DNA of 6,131 bases. It comes from Desulfobacula sp. (GTDB lineage: Bacteria; Desulfobacterota; Desulfobacteria; Desulfobacterales; Desulfobacteraceae). The translations under genes and the position numbers were made by a program. The stretch spans positions 1 through 6,131 of the forward strand of contig NZ_JAIOSW010000285.1 in NCBI RefSeq assembly GCF_021107415.1, read 5' to 3'. Shown piece after piece: positions 1 to 5,204 of this stretch. Under the pieces are notes generated by a model, which worked only from the letters and a program-made list of their open reading frames with translations, made no database searches and was not told the origin of the DNA. Within the stretch, counting starts at the first letter, position 1, and every line of letters begins with the position of its first letter.

Positions 1-1
1 G

Positions 2-1120
2 ACCATTCCCCATAATATGAGTAATTTTTTTGGAAGGGCTTATTCTCGCAATGATGAAGATGGTGCCCCTTATACCCTAAAGGATTGGGAACGGAGAGAT
101 CGATATGAGCCATTGGCGGAAATTTTTCAATGCAAACGCACTTCTGAGTGTGCCTTTGGGGTGGGGACGACTGATGAAGAGTGTTCTTTTGAACTCTTTT
201 GGCCAATTTGCAAGGATGACAATTTAGTAGGGTGTGCCAGTAAAGGATCATATGCCCGGGAAGGCCTAAAGCTTGGAATTGAACTGGAAAAAGAGATAGG
301 ATTTAATCCCCTGCAATTTGGTTTCATTGGGAGCACCGATGCGCACAATTCCAATCCAGGCGATACTGAGGAATGGGATTATCGGGGCAAAGCAGCTATC
401 AAGGATTCGCCTGCACAAAAAAGATTGGCTGAACGAAAATTCCGTCCCGGCACCCCTATCACACATAACCCGGGGGGATTGGCAGCCATCTGGGCAGAGG
501 AGAATACCCGTGACGCCCTGTTTGACAGCATGAAGAGAAAAGAGACCTATGCGACCAGTGGAACCCGTATCCGGCTTCGATTTTTTGCCGGATGGAATTT
601 TGATCAGGATATCATAAACCGCCCTGATATGGTGTTTGCCGCATATGAAGCCGGAGTACCCATGGGAAGCATTCTAGAAGAAAACGAAAAAACCAAAAAA
701 CCGAAATTTCTTGTATGGGCAGCAAAGGACCCCATAGATGCCAATCTGGAACGTATTCAGATTATTAAAGGATGGATCGAAGACGGTGATCGCAAAGAAG
801 AAGTCTTTGATATCGCCTGTTCCGATGGAATGGCCCCGGATTCCGTAACGGGAAAATGTCCGGATAATGGTGCACGTGTAAACCTGAATACCTGTGAAAT
901 AACTGAAGGCTCCGGGGATGAGGAATTAAAGGTTCTCTGGACCGATGACACTTTTAATCCCGATTTTGCATCTTTTTACTATGTCCGTGTCTTACAGAAT
1001 CCGACCTGCCGATGGTCAACCTATGATGCCATCCGGCTGGGTATTGAGCCAATAAAAGAGGTGCCTGCCTTCATCAAGGAACGCGCCTGGTCTTCACCCA
1101 TCTGGTATTCGCCTAAGTAA
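2..1120 (+). CDS. DUF3604 domain-containing protein, C-terminal part (5' end outside the window)
   Basis: The reading frame is open to the left edge. The residues before the first Met (TIPHN) belong to the family's conserved IPHN segment, so the Met at 17 is internal and the gene starts upstream. Recognisable DUF3604 blocks, counted from that Met, are: DGAPYT (about 15-20); EPLAEIFQCKRTSE (31-44); GSYAREGLKLG (77-87); FIGSTDAHN (103-111), whose D-x-H resembles PHP-type metal-site motifs; NPGGLAAIWAEENTRDALFDS (151-171); ETYATSGTRIRLRFFAGW (176-193); a Cys-bearing CSDGMAPD...CPDNGA stretch; and the closing RAWSSPIWYSPK. Family members are usually around 600-750 residues, so roughly half is missing here. 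The function is not established; some members are annotated as putative metal-dependent or periplasmic proteins. The gene converges on the HupE-like gene, with 20 bp between the stop codons and no obvious terminator hairpin. The family assignment is strong and the biochemical role unknown. Confidence 0.9.
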   Translation, partial: TIPHNMSNFFGRAYSRNDEDGAPYTLKDWERRDRYEPLAEIFQCKRTSECAFGVGTTDEECSFELFWPICKDDNLVGCASKGSYAREGLKLGIELEKEIGFNPLQFGFIGSTDAHNSNPGDTEEWDYRGKAAIKDSPAQKRLAERKFRPGTPITHNPGGLAAIWAEENTRDALFDSMKRKETYATSGTRIRLRFFAGWNFDQDIINRPDMVFAAYEAGVPMGSILEENEKTKKPKFLVWAAKDPIDANLERIQIIKGWIEDGDRKEEVFDIACSDGMAPDSVTGKCPDNGARVNLNTCEITEGSGDEELKVLWTDDTFNPDFASFYYVRVLQNPTCRWSTYDAIRLGIEPIKEVPAFIKERAWSSPIWYSPK

Positions 1121-1140
1121 GGGCATTTTTCTCATACGTT

Positions 1141-1740
1141 TTAAAACGGAAACTTCAACACGAAGAAAAGAACGCCTGCAACAAAAATAAAGCAGCCTGC
1201 AATCCGGATGGCAATATTTTTCCATTCAACTTTGCGGGATAGTAAAAAACCAGTTAGATAAAGCACCAGCAGTCCGGCACCAAGAATAAGACCCACAATA
1301 TAGAGCACGGGGTCTCCTATTTTGTCTTTGACTTCAAATACATTTGCGTATCCGGCATAAATGCTAAGTACAACCGTAATCGCAAATGCAAGTGGGAGAC
1401 CGGGCCGATATTCACAAGTGATTAAACACCCAATCCCCGCCAACACGCAAAGCCAGAAAACATGCCCCGGCAAAAAACCGGTATTCATAAAACCCATAAA
1501 TGCGCCAATGGGTATGATCCCCGCGTACAGCATCATCATTTTTCCTGCCTGCTTGATTCCCTGCTGGGATGTCCAAAGGGCAAATCCTAATATGGGGAGA
1601 ATGGTTTGCGAATCGGTTATGGGATGAAGAATTCCCCCGTAAAAATCCCCCATTTCCGTTGTGAAATGAGCATATGCCGACAAAGGAAAGGAACACACAC
1701 CAGCAAAAATACCAACCAATATTTTGATAAGTATCACCAT
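1141..1740 (-). CDS. HupE/UreJ-like integral membrane protein
   Basis: This 199-residue, very hydrophobic protein has an N-terminal signal-like segment (about 3-23) ending AYA, which would leave His25 as the first mature residue, as is usual in HupE/UreJ. About five or six further membrane segments follow (roughly 43-60, 67-87, 92-109, 115-132, 144-167, 175-197). The first loop carries GGILHPITD (35-43), matching the family's G-G-x-x-H-P-x-x-G-x-D-H element. The usual second His after Asp is replaced by Ser44, so part of the proposed metal site differs. HupE/UreJ proteins are thought to carry nickel (some cobalt) for hydrogenase or urease; no such enzyme is visible here. The ATG at 1740 is preceded by AGGATAAGG about 7 nt upstream. 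It lies 31 bp after the NicO gene on the same strand, so the two are probably co-transcribed. Substrate is inferred from family and neighbour. Confidence 0.8.
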   Translation of the reverse strand: MVILIKILVGIFAGVCSFPLSAYAHFTTEMGDFYGGILHPITDSQTILPILGFALWTSQQGIKQAGKMMMLYAGIIPIGAFMGFMNTGFLPGHVFWLCVLAGIGCLITCEYRPGLPLAFAITVVLSIYAGYANVFEVKDKIGDPVLYIVGLILGAGLLVLYLTGFLLSRKVEWKNIAIRIAGCFIFVAGVLFFVLKFPF

Positions 1741-1771
1741 AGATATACCTTATCCTGTTGAAAACGATGGA

Positions 1772-2743
1772 TTATATATTAAGTGTAATAATACCGGCTG
1801 AAACCAGTGAATTAAATGCTATGGAAATACCTACCAGCATAATAATTCCAGCGCTGAAAACAGGAAGCCGTTGAATCAATTTTTTCTCCTCGGAAAAAAT
1901 CTCTAGATATTTTGATGCTTTGACCGTCATCACTCCGATCAGAATCAAAATGGCTGCCAGACCGAGGCTAAATGAAATAATGAGCAATAGACCAAAAAAA
2001 ATCTTGTGAATGGCAATAGAGGCCAGCAAAACCACCATTGCCGTTGGACAGGGAACCATTCCTCCTGCAGTTCCAAGGGCTAAAAGGCTTTTAAATGAAA
2101 TCTCTCCTTCCGGAATATGTGAATGTCCATAACCATGTCCATGTGTATGACCATGATCATCATGGGAATGGTTATGTGCATCCTTATGGAAATGATGAGA
2201 ATGTCCATGATCACCATGGGAATGATCATTGTTTTGGCCTCCGCTTTTTATCCAGTTCAAAGCAGGTTTTGCTAGCATCCAATATCCAATAACAAAAATA
2301 ATCAGTCCAGAGAAAAGCCCTATCCAGCCGTACACTTGTTCTTCTACCAGGTACTCTGTCAAAATCAGTGTACCAACCCCCAGCATTAATACGCTGATGA
2401 CATGGGTAATGGTTACAATCCCTCCCAAGGTTACTGCATCTTTGACTTTTCCCCGCGTTCCAACCAGATAGGATGCAACCATCACTTTTCCATGCCCTGG
2501 GCTCAATGCATGAACCGCCCCAAGAAAAAAGGCAGTCAGTAACGCCATCATTATCATCTTTGGCGTTAAGTCGGCTTTAATAAATTCGGTTAAAATTGAG
2601 GTTTCCTGAGCCGATGCTTTGACCATTGCTTCAGTTTCAGGTGTACTGGAGAAACCGAGGAGTGGAGATAGAAGCACAAACGCCAAAATCCATAAAAAAA
2701 TGGTCTTCCGGCCGATCTTAAACAAACAATTGGATACGAGCAT
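1772..2743 (-). CDS. NicO/RcnA-family nickel/cobalt transporter with His-rich loop
   Basis: This 323-residue inner-membrane protein has an N-terminal signal-like hydrophobic segment (about 14-32), a short presumably periplasmic stretch, then the NicO transporter core. Signature blocks are HALSPGHGKVMVASYLVG (78-95), comparable to HALQPGHSKTMMAAF of RcnA, and GGMVPCPTAMVVLL (227-240). Membrane segments lie near 62-79, 105-128, 138-157, 218-243, 247-271 and 295-316. Between the two halves, residues 174-209 form a loop with 16 histidines alternating with Asp, Gly and Ser, a typical Ni/Co/Zn-binding linker. It is longer than E. coli RcnA (about 274 residues), mainly because of the N-terminus. RcnA exports nickel and cobalt; other NicO members are proposed importers, so direction is uncertain. 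The ATG at 2743 has AGAGGA 7 nt upstream; a nearby ATG at 2747 is out of frame. It is the first gene of a minus-strand operon with the HupE-like gene. Confidence 0.88.
   Translation of the reverse strand: MLVSNCLFKIGRKTIFLWILAFVLLSPLLGFSSTPETEAMVKASAQETSILTEFIKADLTPKMIMMALLTAFFLGAVHALSPGHGKVMVASYLVGTRGKVKDAVTLGGIVTITHVISVLMLGVGTLILTEYLVEEQVYGWIGLFSGLIIFVIGYWMLAKPALNWIKSGGQNNDHSHGDHGHSHHFHKDAHNHSHDDHGHTHGHGYGHSHIPEGEISFKSLLALGTAGGMVPCPTAMVVLLASIAIHKIFFGLLLIISFSLGLAAILILIGVMTVKASKYLEIFSEEKKLIQRLPVFSAGIIMLVGISIAFNSLVSAGIITLNI
2117..2224 (-). repeat. His-rich loop coding repeat within the NicO gene
   Basis: This stretch encodes residues 174-209 of the transporter, with 16 His of 36. At the DNA level it contains a 20-bp unit (CCATGATCAYCATGGGAATG on the + strand) at 2151-2170 and again at 2205-2224. 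The copies differ at one base and are 54 bp (18 codons) apart, so the copies are in the same reading phase. The surrounding CATG/CATGA-rich sequence is of low complexity and could change length by slippage without breaking the frame when units of three are gained or lost. Confidence 0.8.
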
Positions 2744-2828
2744 ACATGGGTCCTCTAGTTGAATTGCATTTTTGATTTTATAATCTATTTACTTGTAATT
2801 TTTATAATTATAGTTCAATTCGGCGAGT

Positions 2829-2857
2829 ATCGTAGATAGGGAATTTCTTTTTGTCAA
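2829..2857 (-). promoter_or_regulatory. Sigma70-type promoter of the NicO-HupE operon
   Basis: Reading the minus strand, a perfect -35 box TTGACA (2852-2857) is followed by a 17-bp spacer and a -10 box TACGAT (2829-2834, four of six consensus bases). Transcription would start near 2822 and give a leader of about 78 nt before the ATG at 2743. The leader is strongly AT-rich and holds a 10-bp palindrome TATAATTATA at 2803-2812, which could be an operator, but I do not recognise a NikR, RcnR or Fur box. Confidence 0.6.
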
Positions 2858-2890
2858 GAGAAGTATAAAAAAATATTTCCGTCATCAGTT

Positions 2891-3190
2891 TTGCTGACCA
2901 GGCCGCTTCAACTCCCAGCTATCGAAGATTTTCATGCTAAAAGTGAACGTGGTGTAAAGCAGGAAATTTTTGCACATTTTGCACTTATAACTATGAATCG
3001 TATTTTTACCAATAAAGCAGATGTTGATCTCAATCAACCCAATTATCCTACAGCAGACCATAAATCTTCTTCACGAGAAAATCAAAAAGAGAGACCAGGT
3101 CGTTCATATGCCCGCAAATCCATGAAACCTGGATCTAAATGGCAGCCATCAAAGGAGAAAAAAAAGAAAATTCAAATTCTCGCAACATAG
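2891..3190 (+). pseudogene. C-terminal remnant of an IS4-type DDE transposase
   Basis: The open frame encodes about 99 residues and begins at a TTG with no ribosome binding site. The segment IEDFHAKSERGVKQE followed by IFAHFALITMNRIFTNKAD resembles the region around the last catalytic Glu and the following helices of IS4-type transposases. The tail RSYARKSMKPGSKWQPSKEKKKK is the basic C-terminus common in such proteins. The first two-thirds of a transposase (usually 350-450 residues) is absent, and homology appears to start only around 2910. Neither of the other two forward frames across 2858-2910 gives a convincing continuation, so the left side was lost rather than merely frameshifted. The promoter of the NicO operon lies just to its left, reading the other way. 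The family assignment is from recalled motifs and the exact IS group is uncertain. Confidence 0.65.
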
Positions 3191-3212
3191 CCAACAACCA
3201 CACCAACAGTGC

Positions 3213-3250
3213 AATCCCTTAAACGAATGGGTTTAATCCTTAAGCGAATG
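3213..3250. repeat. Short direct repeats in the likely IS end region
   Basis: Two near-identical units occur just after the transposase remnant: CCTTAAACGAATG at 3217-3229 and CCTTAAGCGAATG at 3238-3250. They differ at one base in 13, and both are preceded by AATC. They are followed by CCATTGCCTTAGAG. Position and layout suit the right-hand end of the decayed insertion sequence. No matching inverted end is visible to the left, which fits a one-sided remnant. Confidence 0.45.
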
Positions 3251-3276
3251 CCATTGCCTTAGAGGGGGCTTCATCA

Positions 3277-3299
3277 TACCTCTTGCTATGCATGAGGTA
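3277..3299. repeat. Inverted repeat abutting the truncated ORF
   Basis: TACCTCTTGC at 3277-3286 and GCATGAGGTA at 3290-3299 form a 10-bp stem with one mismatch around a 3-nt loop (TAT). It ends one base before the GTG that opens the next reading frame. No T-tract follows, so it is not a standard terminator. It may be the junction between IS debris and the older sequence, or an unrelated small palindrome. Confidence 0.4.
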
Positions 3300-3300
3300 G

Positions 3301-3717
3301 GTGATTTATCAACCCAAAACAATAATTACCAAATACCGTGTGTCGGTAAAAAACCTTGCTGCTGAAGCCTTAAAAGGTAAATCATTCTCAAACATATTAG
3401 ATATCAATTTAAATTGGAATCATGAACCAATAATGGTTGAATTAGCCAGCACACTAGACAAAGTCAATGCAAAGGTATTTGCTAAAAATCTTTTAAGTAA
3501 GCTAAAAAAGGAAGATTGTATTGTCAAACTGAATTTAAATCAATTGGCTGCAATTGAAGATGAGTCATTAAAACGATTATTAAAAAAATTAACAAAATAC
3601 AACCAAAGAGTTCAGATTGTGTTCAATGATACTGTAGAAATTGTTAATGAAGCATTTGCGGGTCTTCCAGAAAAACTTAAAAAAATGTTTATAAAAGAAG
3701 AATTAGCACTATCCTAA
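3301..3717 (+). pseudogene. Unrecognised 138-codon ORF, probably a 5'-truncated gene
   Basis: The frame opens at GTG directly after an in-frame TAG. The GAGGT before it is only 2 nt away, too close to act as a ribosome binding site. Other in-frame starts (GTG at 3340; ATG at residue 45) also lack good sites. The product is Lys/Leu/Asn-rich and has no signal peptide or membrane segment. Residues 46-115 read as alternating strands and helices (CIVKLNLNQLAAIEDESLKR, then LKKLTKYNQRVQIVF), reminiscent of STAS-like folds. A similar D-x-x-x-L..L..L..Y..RV.I pattern occurs, as I recall it, in the C-terminal tail of some B12-binding radical SAM proteins, and the opening YQPKTIITKYRVSVKNL could be the linker before it. 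That is a guess. It is visibly more AT-rich than the genes on either side and lies between two transposase fragments, which supports loss of its 5' part. It could still be a small real gene. Confidence 0.5.
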
Positions 3718-3750
3718 TTTTAGTCAAATAATTAATAAACAATCAATTTA

Positions 3751-3768
3751 TAAAGTTTTACAACTTTA
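3751..3768. repeat. AT-rich hairpin after the 138-codon ORF
   Basis: TAAAGTT (3751-3757) and AACTTTA (3762-3768) make a perfect 7-bp stem with a TTAC loop, 34 bases after the stop codon at 3717. There is no GC core and no T-run directly after it, so it is at best a weak terminator. It also lies just left of the IS3 fragment and may mark that junction. Confidence 0.3.
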
Positions 3769-3773
3769 ATAGA

Positions 3774-3947
3774 TTATCCTTCCCCGGCCAAGGCAATTGC
3801 CTTGATAATGCCCCTGCTGAATCTTTTTTTCATACCTTAAAAGTAGAAGAAGTATATGGTCAATCATATGAGACCAGGGGGGAGGCTAAAAGTAAACTTT
3901 TCAAATATGTCTTTGGTGGGTGGTTTTGTGTCTCAAAAACAGACTAG
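3774..3947 (+). pseudogene. IS3-family transposase (OrfB) fragment around the catalytic Glu
   Basis: Translated in the frame whose codons include GAT at 3804, this stretch reads GQGNCLDNAPAESFFHTLK (3786-3842). EEVYGQSYETRGEAKSKLFKYV follows to about 3911. This is the hallmark end of the IS3-family OrfB rve domain, usually GNCYDNAPAESFFHTLK...Y.T..EAK..IF.YIE.FYN. The Glu at 3819-3821 is the third residue of the DDE triad. The homology breaks off after FKYV, where the family has IE.FYN, and the frame ends at TAG 3945-3947 after a non-homologous GGWFCVSKTD. There is no start codon with a ribosome binding site, and upstream codons (IKFYNFNR) do not match the family. It is a fragment of about 50-55 homologous codons from an OrfB of roughly 270-290 residues. 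It belongs to a different IS family from the remnant at 2891-3190. Confidence 0.8.
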
Positions 3948-3955
3948 CATATAAC
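3926..3955 (+). promoter_or_regulatory. Candidate promoter for the KAS III gene
   Basis: TTGTGT (3926-3931, three of six bases of the -35 consensus) and TATAAC (3950-3955, five of six of the -10 consensus) are separated by 18 bp. The start of transcription would fall near 3962, giving a leader of about 58 nt. The -35 half lies within the tail of the IS3-family fragment, so the promoter could be partly IS-derived. The match is moderate and unproven. Confidence 0.3.
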
Positions 3956-3971
3956 TCAGTATTTTTTGGAA

Positions 3972-3985
3972 AGATCCTTGGATCT
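3972..3985. promoter_or_regulatory. Inverted repeat AGATCC-TT-GGATCT, possible operator
   Basis: A perfect 6-bp inverted repeat with a 2-bp centre sits 34 bp before the KAS III start codon and about 10-24 bp past the predicted transcription start. That position suits a repressor site or a small 5' leader hairpin. I do not recognise the sequence as a known FadR, FapR or other lipid-regulator box. Confidence 0.3.
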
Positions 3986-4019
3986 AATTTAATACTGGTT
4001 GAATATAGGGATTCAAGTT

Positions 4020-5027
4020 ATGATACGAACAATAATAAAGAGCAGTGGCAGATATGTGCCAGATAGACATGTTACAAACCATGAGTTAACTGAATTTATG
4101 GATACAACTCATGAATGGATTGTACAGCGGACCGGGATTGAAGCCAGGTATTGGGTAACAGAAGGTGATGACATTGGTACCTCTGATTTAGCTTTGAATG
4201 CAGCTAATATAGCTCTGGAAAGGGCAGATTGGAATCCGGATGAATTAGATCTGATTGTATTTGCCACTATGACTCCTGATGTAAATATCCCTGGTTCAGG
4301 AGCTCTTTTACAGGACAAGCTGGGCGCCAAAAATGTACCGGCGCTTGATATCCGCCAACAATGTACTGGCTTTTTACATGGACTTGAGCTCTGCGATGCC
4401 TATATTCGAAGCGAAAAGGCAAAGAAAATTTTACTGGTTGGTGCCGAGTACCAAAGCAGGTACATAGAACTTACCACTGCTAACCGCGATACAGCCATAA
4501 TATTTGCAGACGGCGCTGGAGCTACCTGTATTGAAGCATTAGAAACAACGGATAATAGTGGATTTATTACTTCGATCCTACATGCTGACGGAAAATATTC
4601 GACGGCTTTAAAATTTGGTTTACCAGCCAAAAAATCAAGTCAACCTATCAGCACAACCATTATAGAAAACAAAGAACATTTTCCCTATATGGATGGCAAA
4701 AAAGTGTTCAAGCTTGCAGTCACCCGCTTGCCAAAATTAGCTAATGCATTGCTGCAAAAAGCAAAGATGTCCATTGAGGATATTGATATGTTTATACCCC
4801 ATCAGGCTAACTTACGGATCAACGAAGTTTTCAGGGAGCGGATGAAAATTCCGGAAAAAAAAATGTACAACAATATTCAACAATATGGTAACACAACTGC
4901 TGCAACAATCCCCATTGCTTTTGACGAGCTTATAGAAAAACAAATGGTAAAAGCAGGAGATACAATTATGTTTTTTGGATTAGGGGCTGGTCTGACTTGG
5001 GGAGGCGTAATCTATAAGATGATTTGA
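4020..5027 (+). CDS. Beta-ketoacyl-ACP synthase III (FabH-like)
   Basis: This 335-residue cytosolic thiolase-fold condensing enzyme would join an acyl-CoA primer with malonyl-ACP, releasing CO2 and CoA. The catalytic triad is complete: Cys115 in DIRQQCTGF, His261 in IPHQANLRI and Asn291 in QYGNTTAATIP. CoA-contact residues known from E. coli FabH also have counterparts: Trp33 and Arg37 in HEWIVQRTGI, Arg156 in NRDTAIIFADGAGA, and Asn264 and Arg266 in HQANLRI. GLGAGLTWGG near the C-terminus is the usual closing motif. It is about 18 residues longer than E. coli FabH (317), mainly between the triad residues. The ATG at 4020 is chosen because AGGG lies about 9 nt upstream and family N-termini begin close to here; a TTG at 3999 would add 7 residues without a ribosome binding site. 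No acyl carrier protein or other fab gene is adjacent, so a specialised primer or secondary-lipid role is as possible as a housekeeping one. I therefore withhold the symbol fabH. Confidence 0.92.
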   Translation: MIRTIIKSSGRYVPDRHVTNHELTEFMDTTHEWIVQRTGIEARYWVTEGDDIGTSDLALNAANIALERADWNPDELDLIVFATMTPDVNIPGSGALLQDKLGAKNVPALDIRQQCTGFLHGLELCDAYIRSEKAKKILLVGAEYQSRYIELTTANRDTAIIFADGAGATCIEALETTDNSGFITSILHADGKYSTALKFGLPAKKSSQPISTTIIENKEHFPYMDGKKVFKLAVTRLPKLANALLQKAKMSIEDIDMFIPHQANLRINEVFRERMKIPEKKMYNNIQQYGNTTAATIPIAFDELIEKQMVKAGDTIMFFGLGAGLTWGGVIYKMI

Positions 5028-5042
5028 ATGTTAAAATTTTTC

Positions 5043-5061
5043 AGAAGAAAATCTTTTTTTT
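5043..5061 (+). terminator. Weak candidate terminator after the KAS III gene
   Basis: A short stem (AGAAGA / TCTTTT with one G-U pair, loop AAA) runs directly into a T-run ending at 5061, 16 bases after the stop codon. The stem has almost no GC, so termination would be weak. The flanking TTAAAATTTT copies at 5031-5040 and 5060-5069 could also pair. Confidence 0.25.
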
Positions 5062-5093
5062 AAAATTTTGAATGTGCAACCATCATTTTATTG

Positions 5094-5129
5094 CAACGCG
5101 TTGGGTCTAATACCCCGTCGCTTGCGACG
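5094..5129. repeat. REP-like intergenic palindromes
   Basis: Two compact palindromes lie in the gap between the KAS III and DUF2092 genes. One is CAACGCGTTG (5094-5103). The other is CGTCGC-TT-GCGACG (5116-5129), a perfect 6-bp stem preceded by TAATACCC. The core TACCCCGTCGCTTGCGACG looks like the dispersed TACCCCG...CGGGGTA intergenic palindromes I associate with Desulfobacterota and other proteobacterial genomes. Here the right arm lacks the GGGGTA part, so it would be a half or decayed copy. The sequence is much more GC-rich than its surroundings and has no T-run, so it is unlikely to be a simple terminator. Confidence 0.5.
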
Positions 5130-5204
5130 TTAAAATTGGTTGAATCCTTTGTTGATACCCGCCCCTTATCACCAACTTATATTTTTACCCGTTAAAGGAG
5201 AGTA

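Larger units (their letters stand above)
3718..4019. other. Gene-free stretch before the KAS III gene
   Basis: About 300 bases carry no intact gene. From left to right it holds the AT-rich hairpin at 3751-3768, the IS3-family fragment at 3774-3947, a candidate promoter at 3926-3955, and a 14-bp inverted repeat at 3972-3985. The last 35 bases lead into the ribosome binding site of the KAS III gene. Confidence 0.7.

Noticed and set aside
1361..1627. An 88-codon + strand frame within the HupE-like gene.
   Set aside because: It is antisense to a clear membrane-protein gene, with no ribosome binding site and no recognisable product.
2117..2224. The repetitive CATG-rich block as a CRISPR or satellite array.
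   Set aside because: The repetition follows His/Asp/Gly codons of the NicO loop and has no regular repeat-spacer pattern.
2761..2821. GAATTG at 2761-2766 and CAATTC at 2816-2821 as a split operator in the NicO leader.
   Set aside because: Six-base matches 49 bp apart are expected by chance in such AT-rich DNA and match no known nickel regulator site.
3789..3804. Perfect 16-bp palindrome CAAGGCAATTGCCTTG, first taken for an operator or IS end.
   Set aside because: It lies inside the IS3-family transposase fragment and encodes QGNCLD of the conserved GNC-DN motif, so coding history explains it.
3856..3954. A 32-codon frame starting ATG at 3856.
   Set aside because: It has no good ribosome binding site, resembles nothing known, and overlaps the IS3-family fragment in another frame.
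5152..5180. TTGATA at 5152-5157 as the -35 box of a DUF2092 promoter.
   Set aside because: The best -10 at proper spacing (ACTTAT) matches only three of six consensus bases; better-looking TATATT is too far away.
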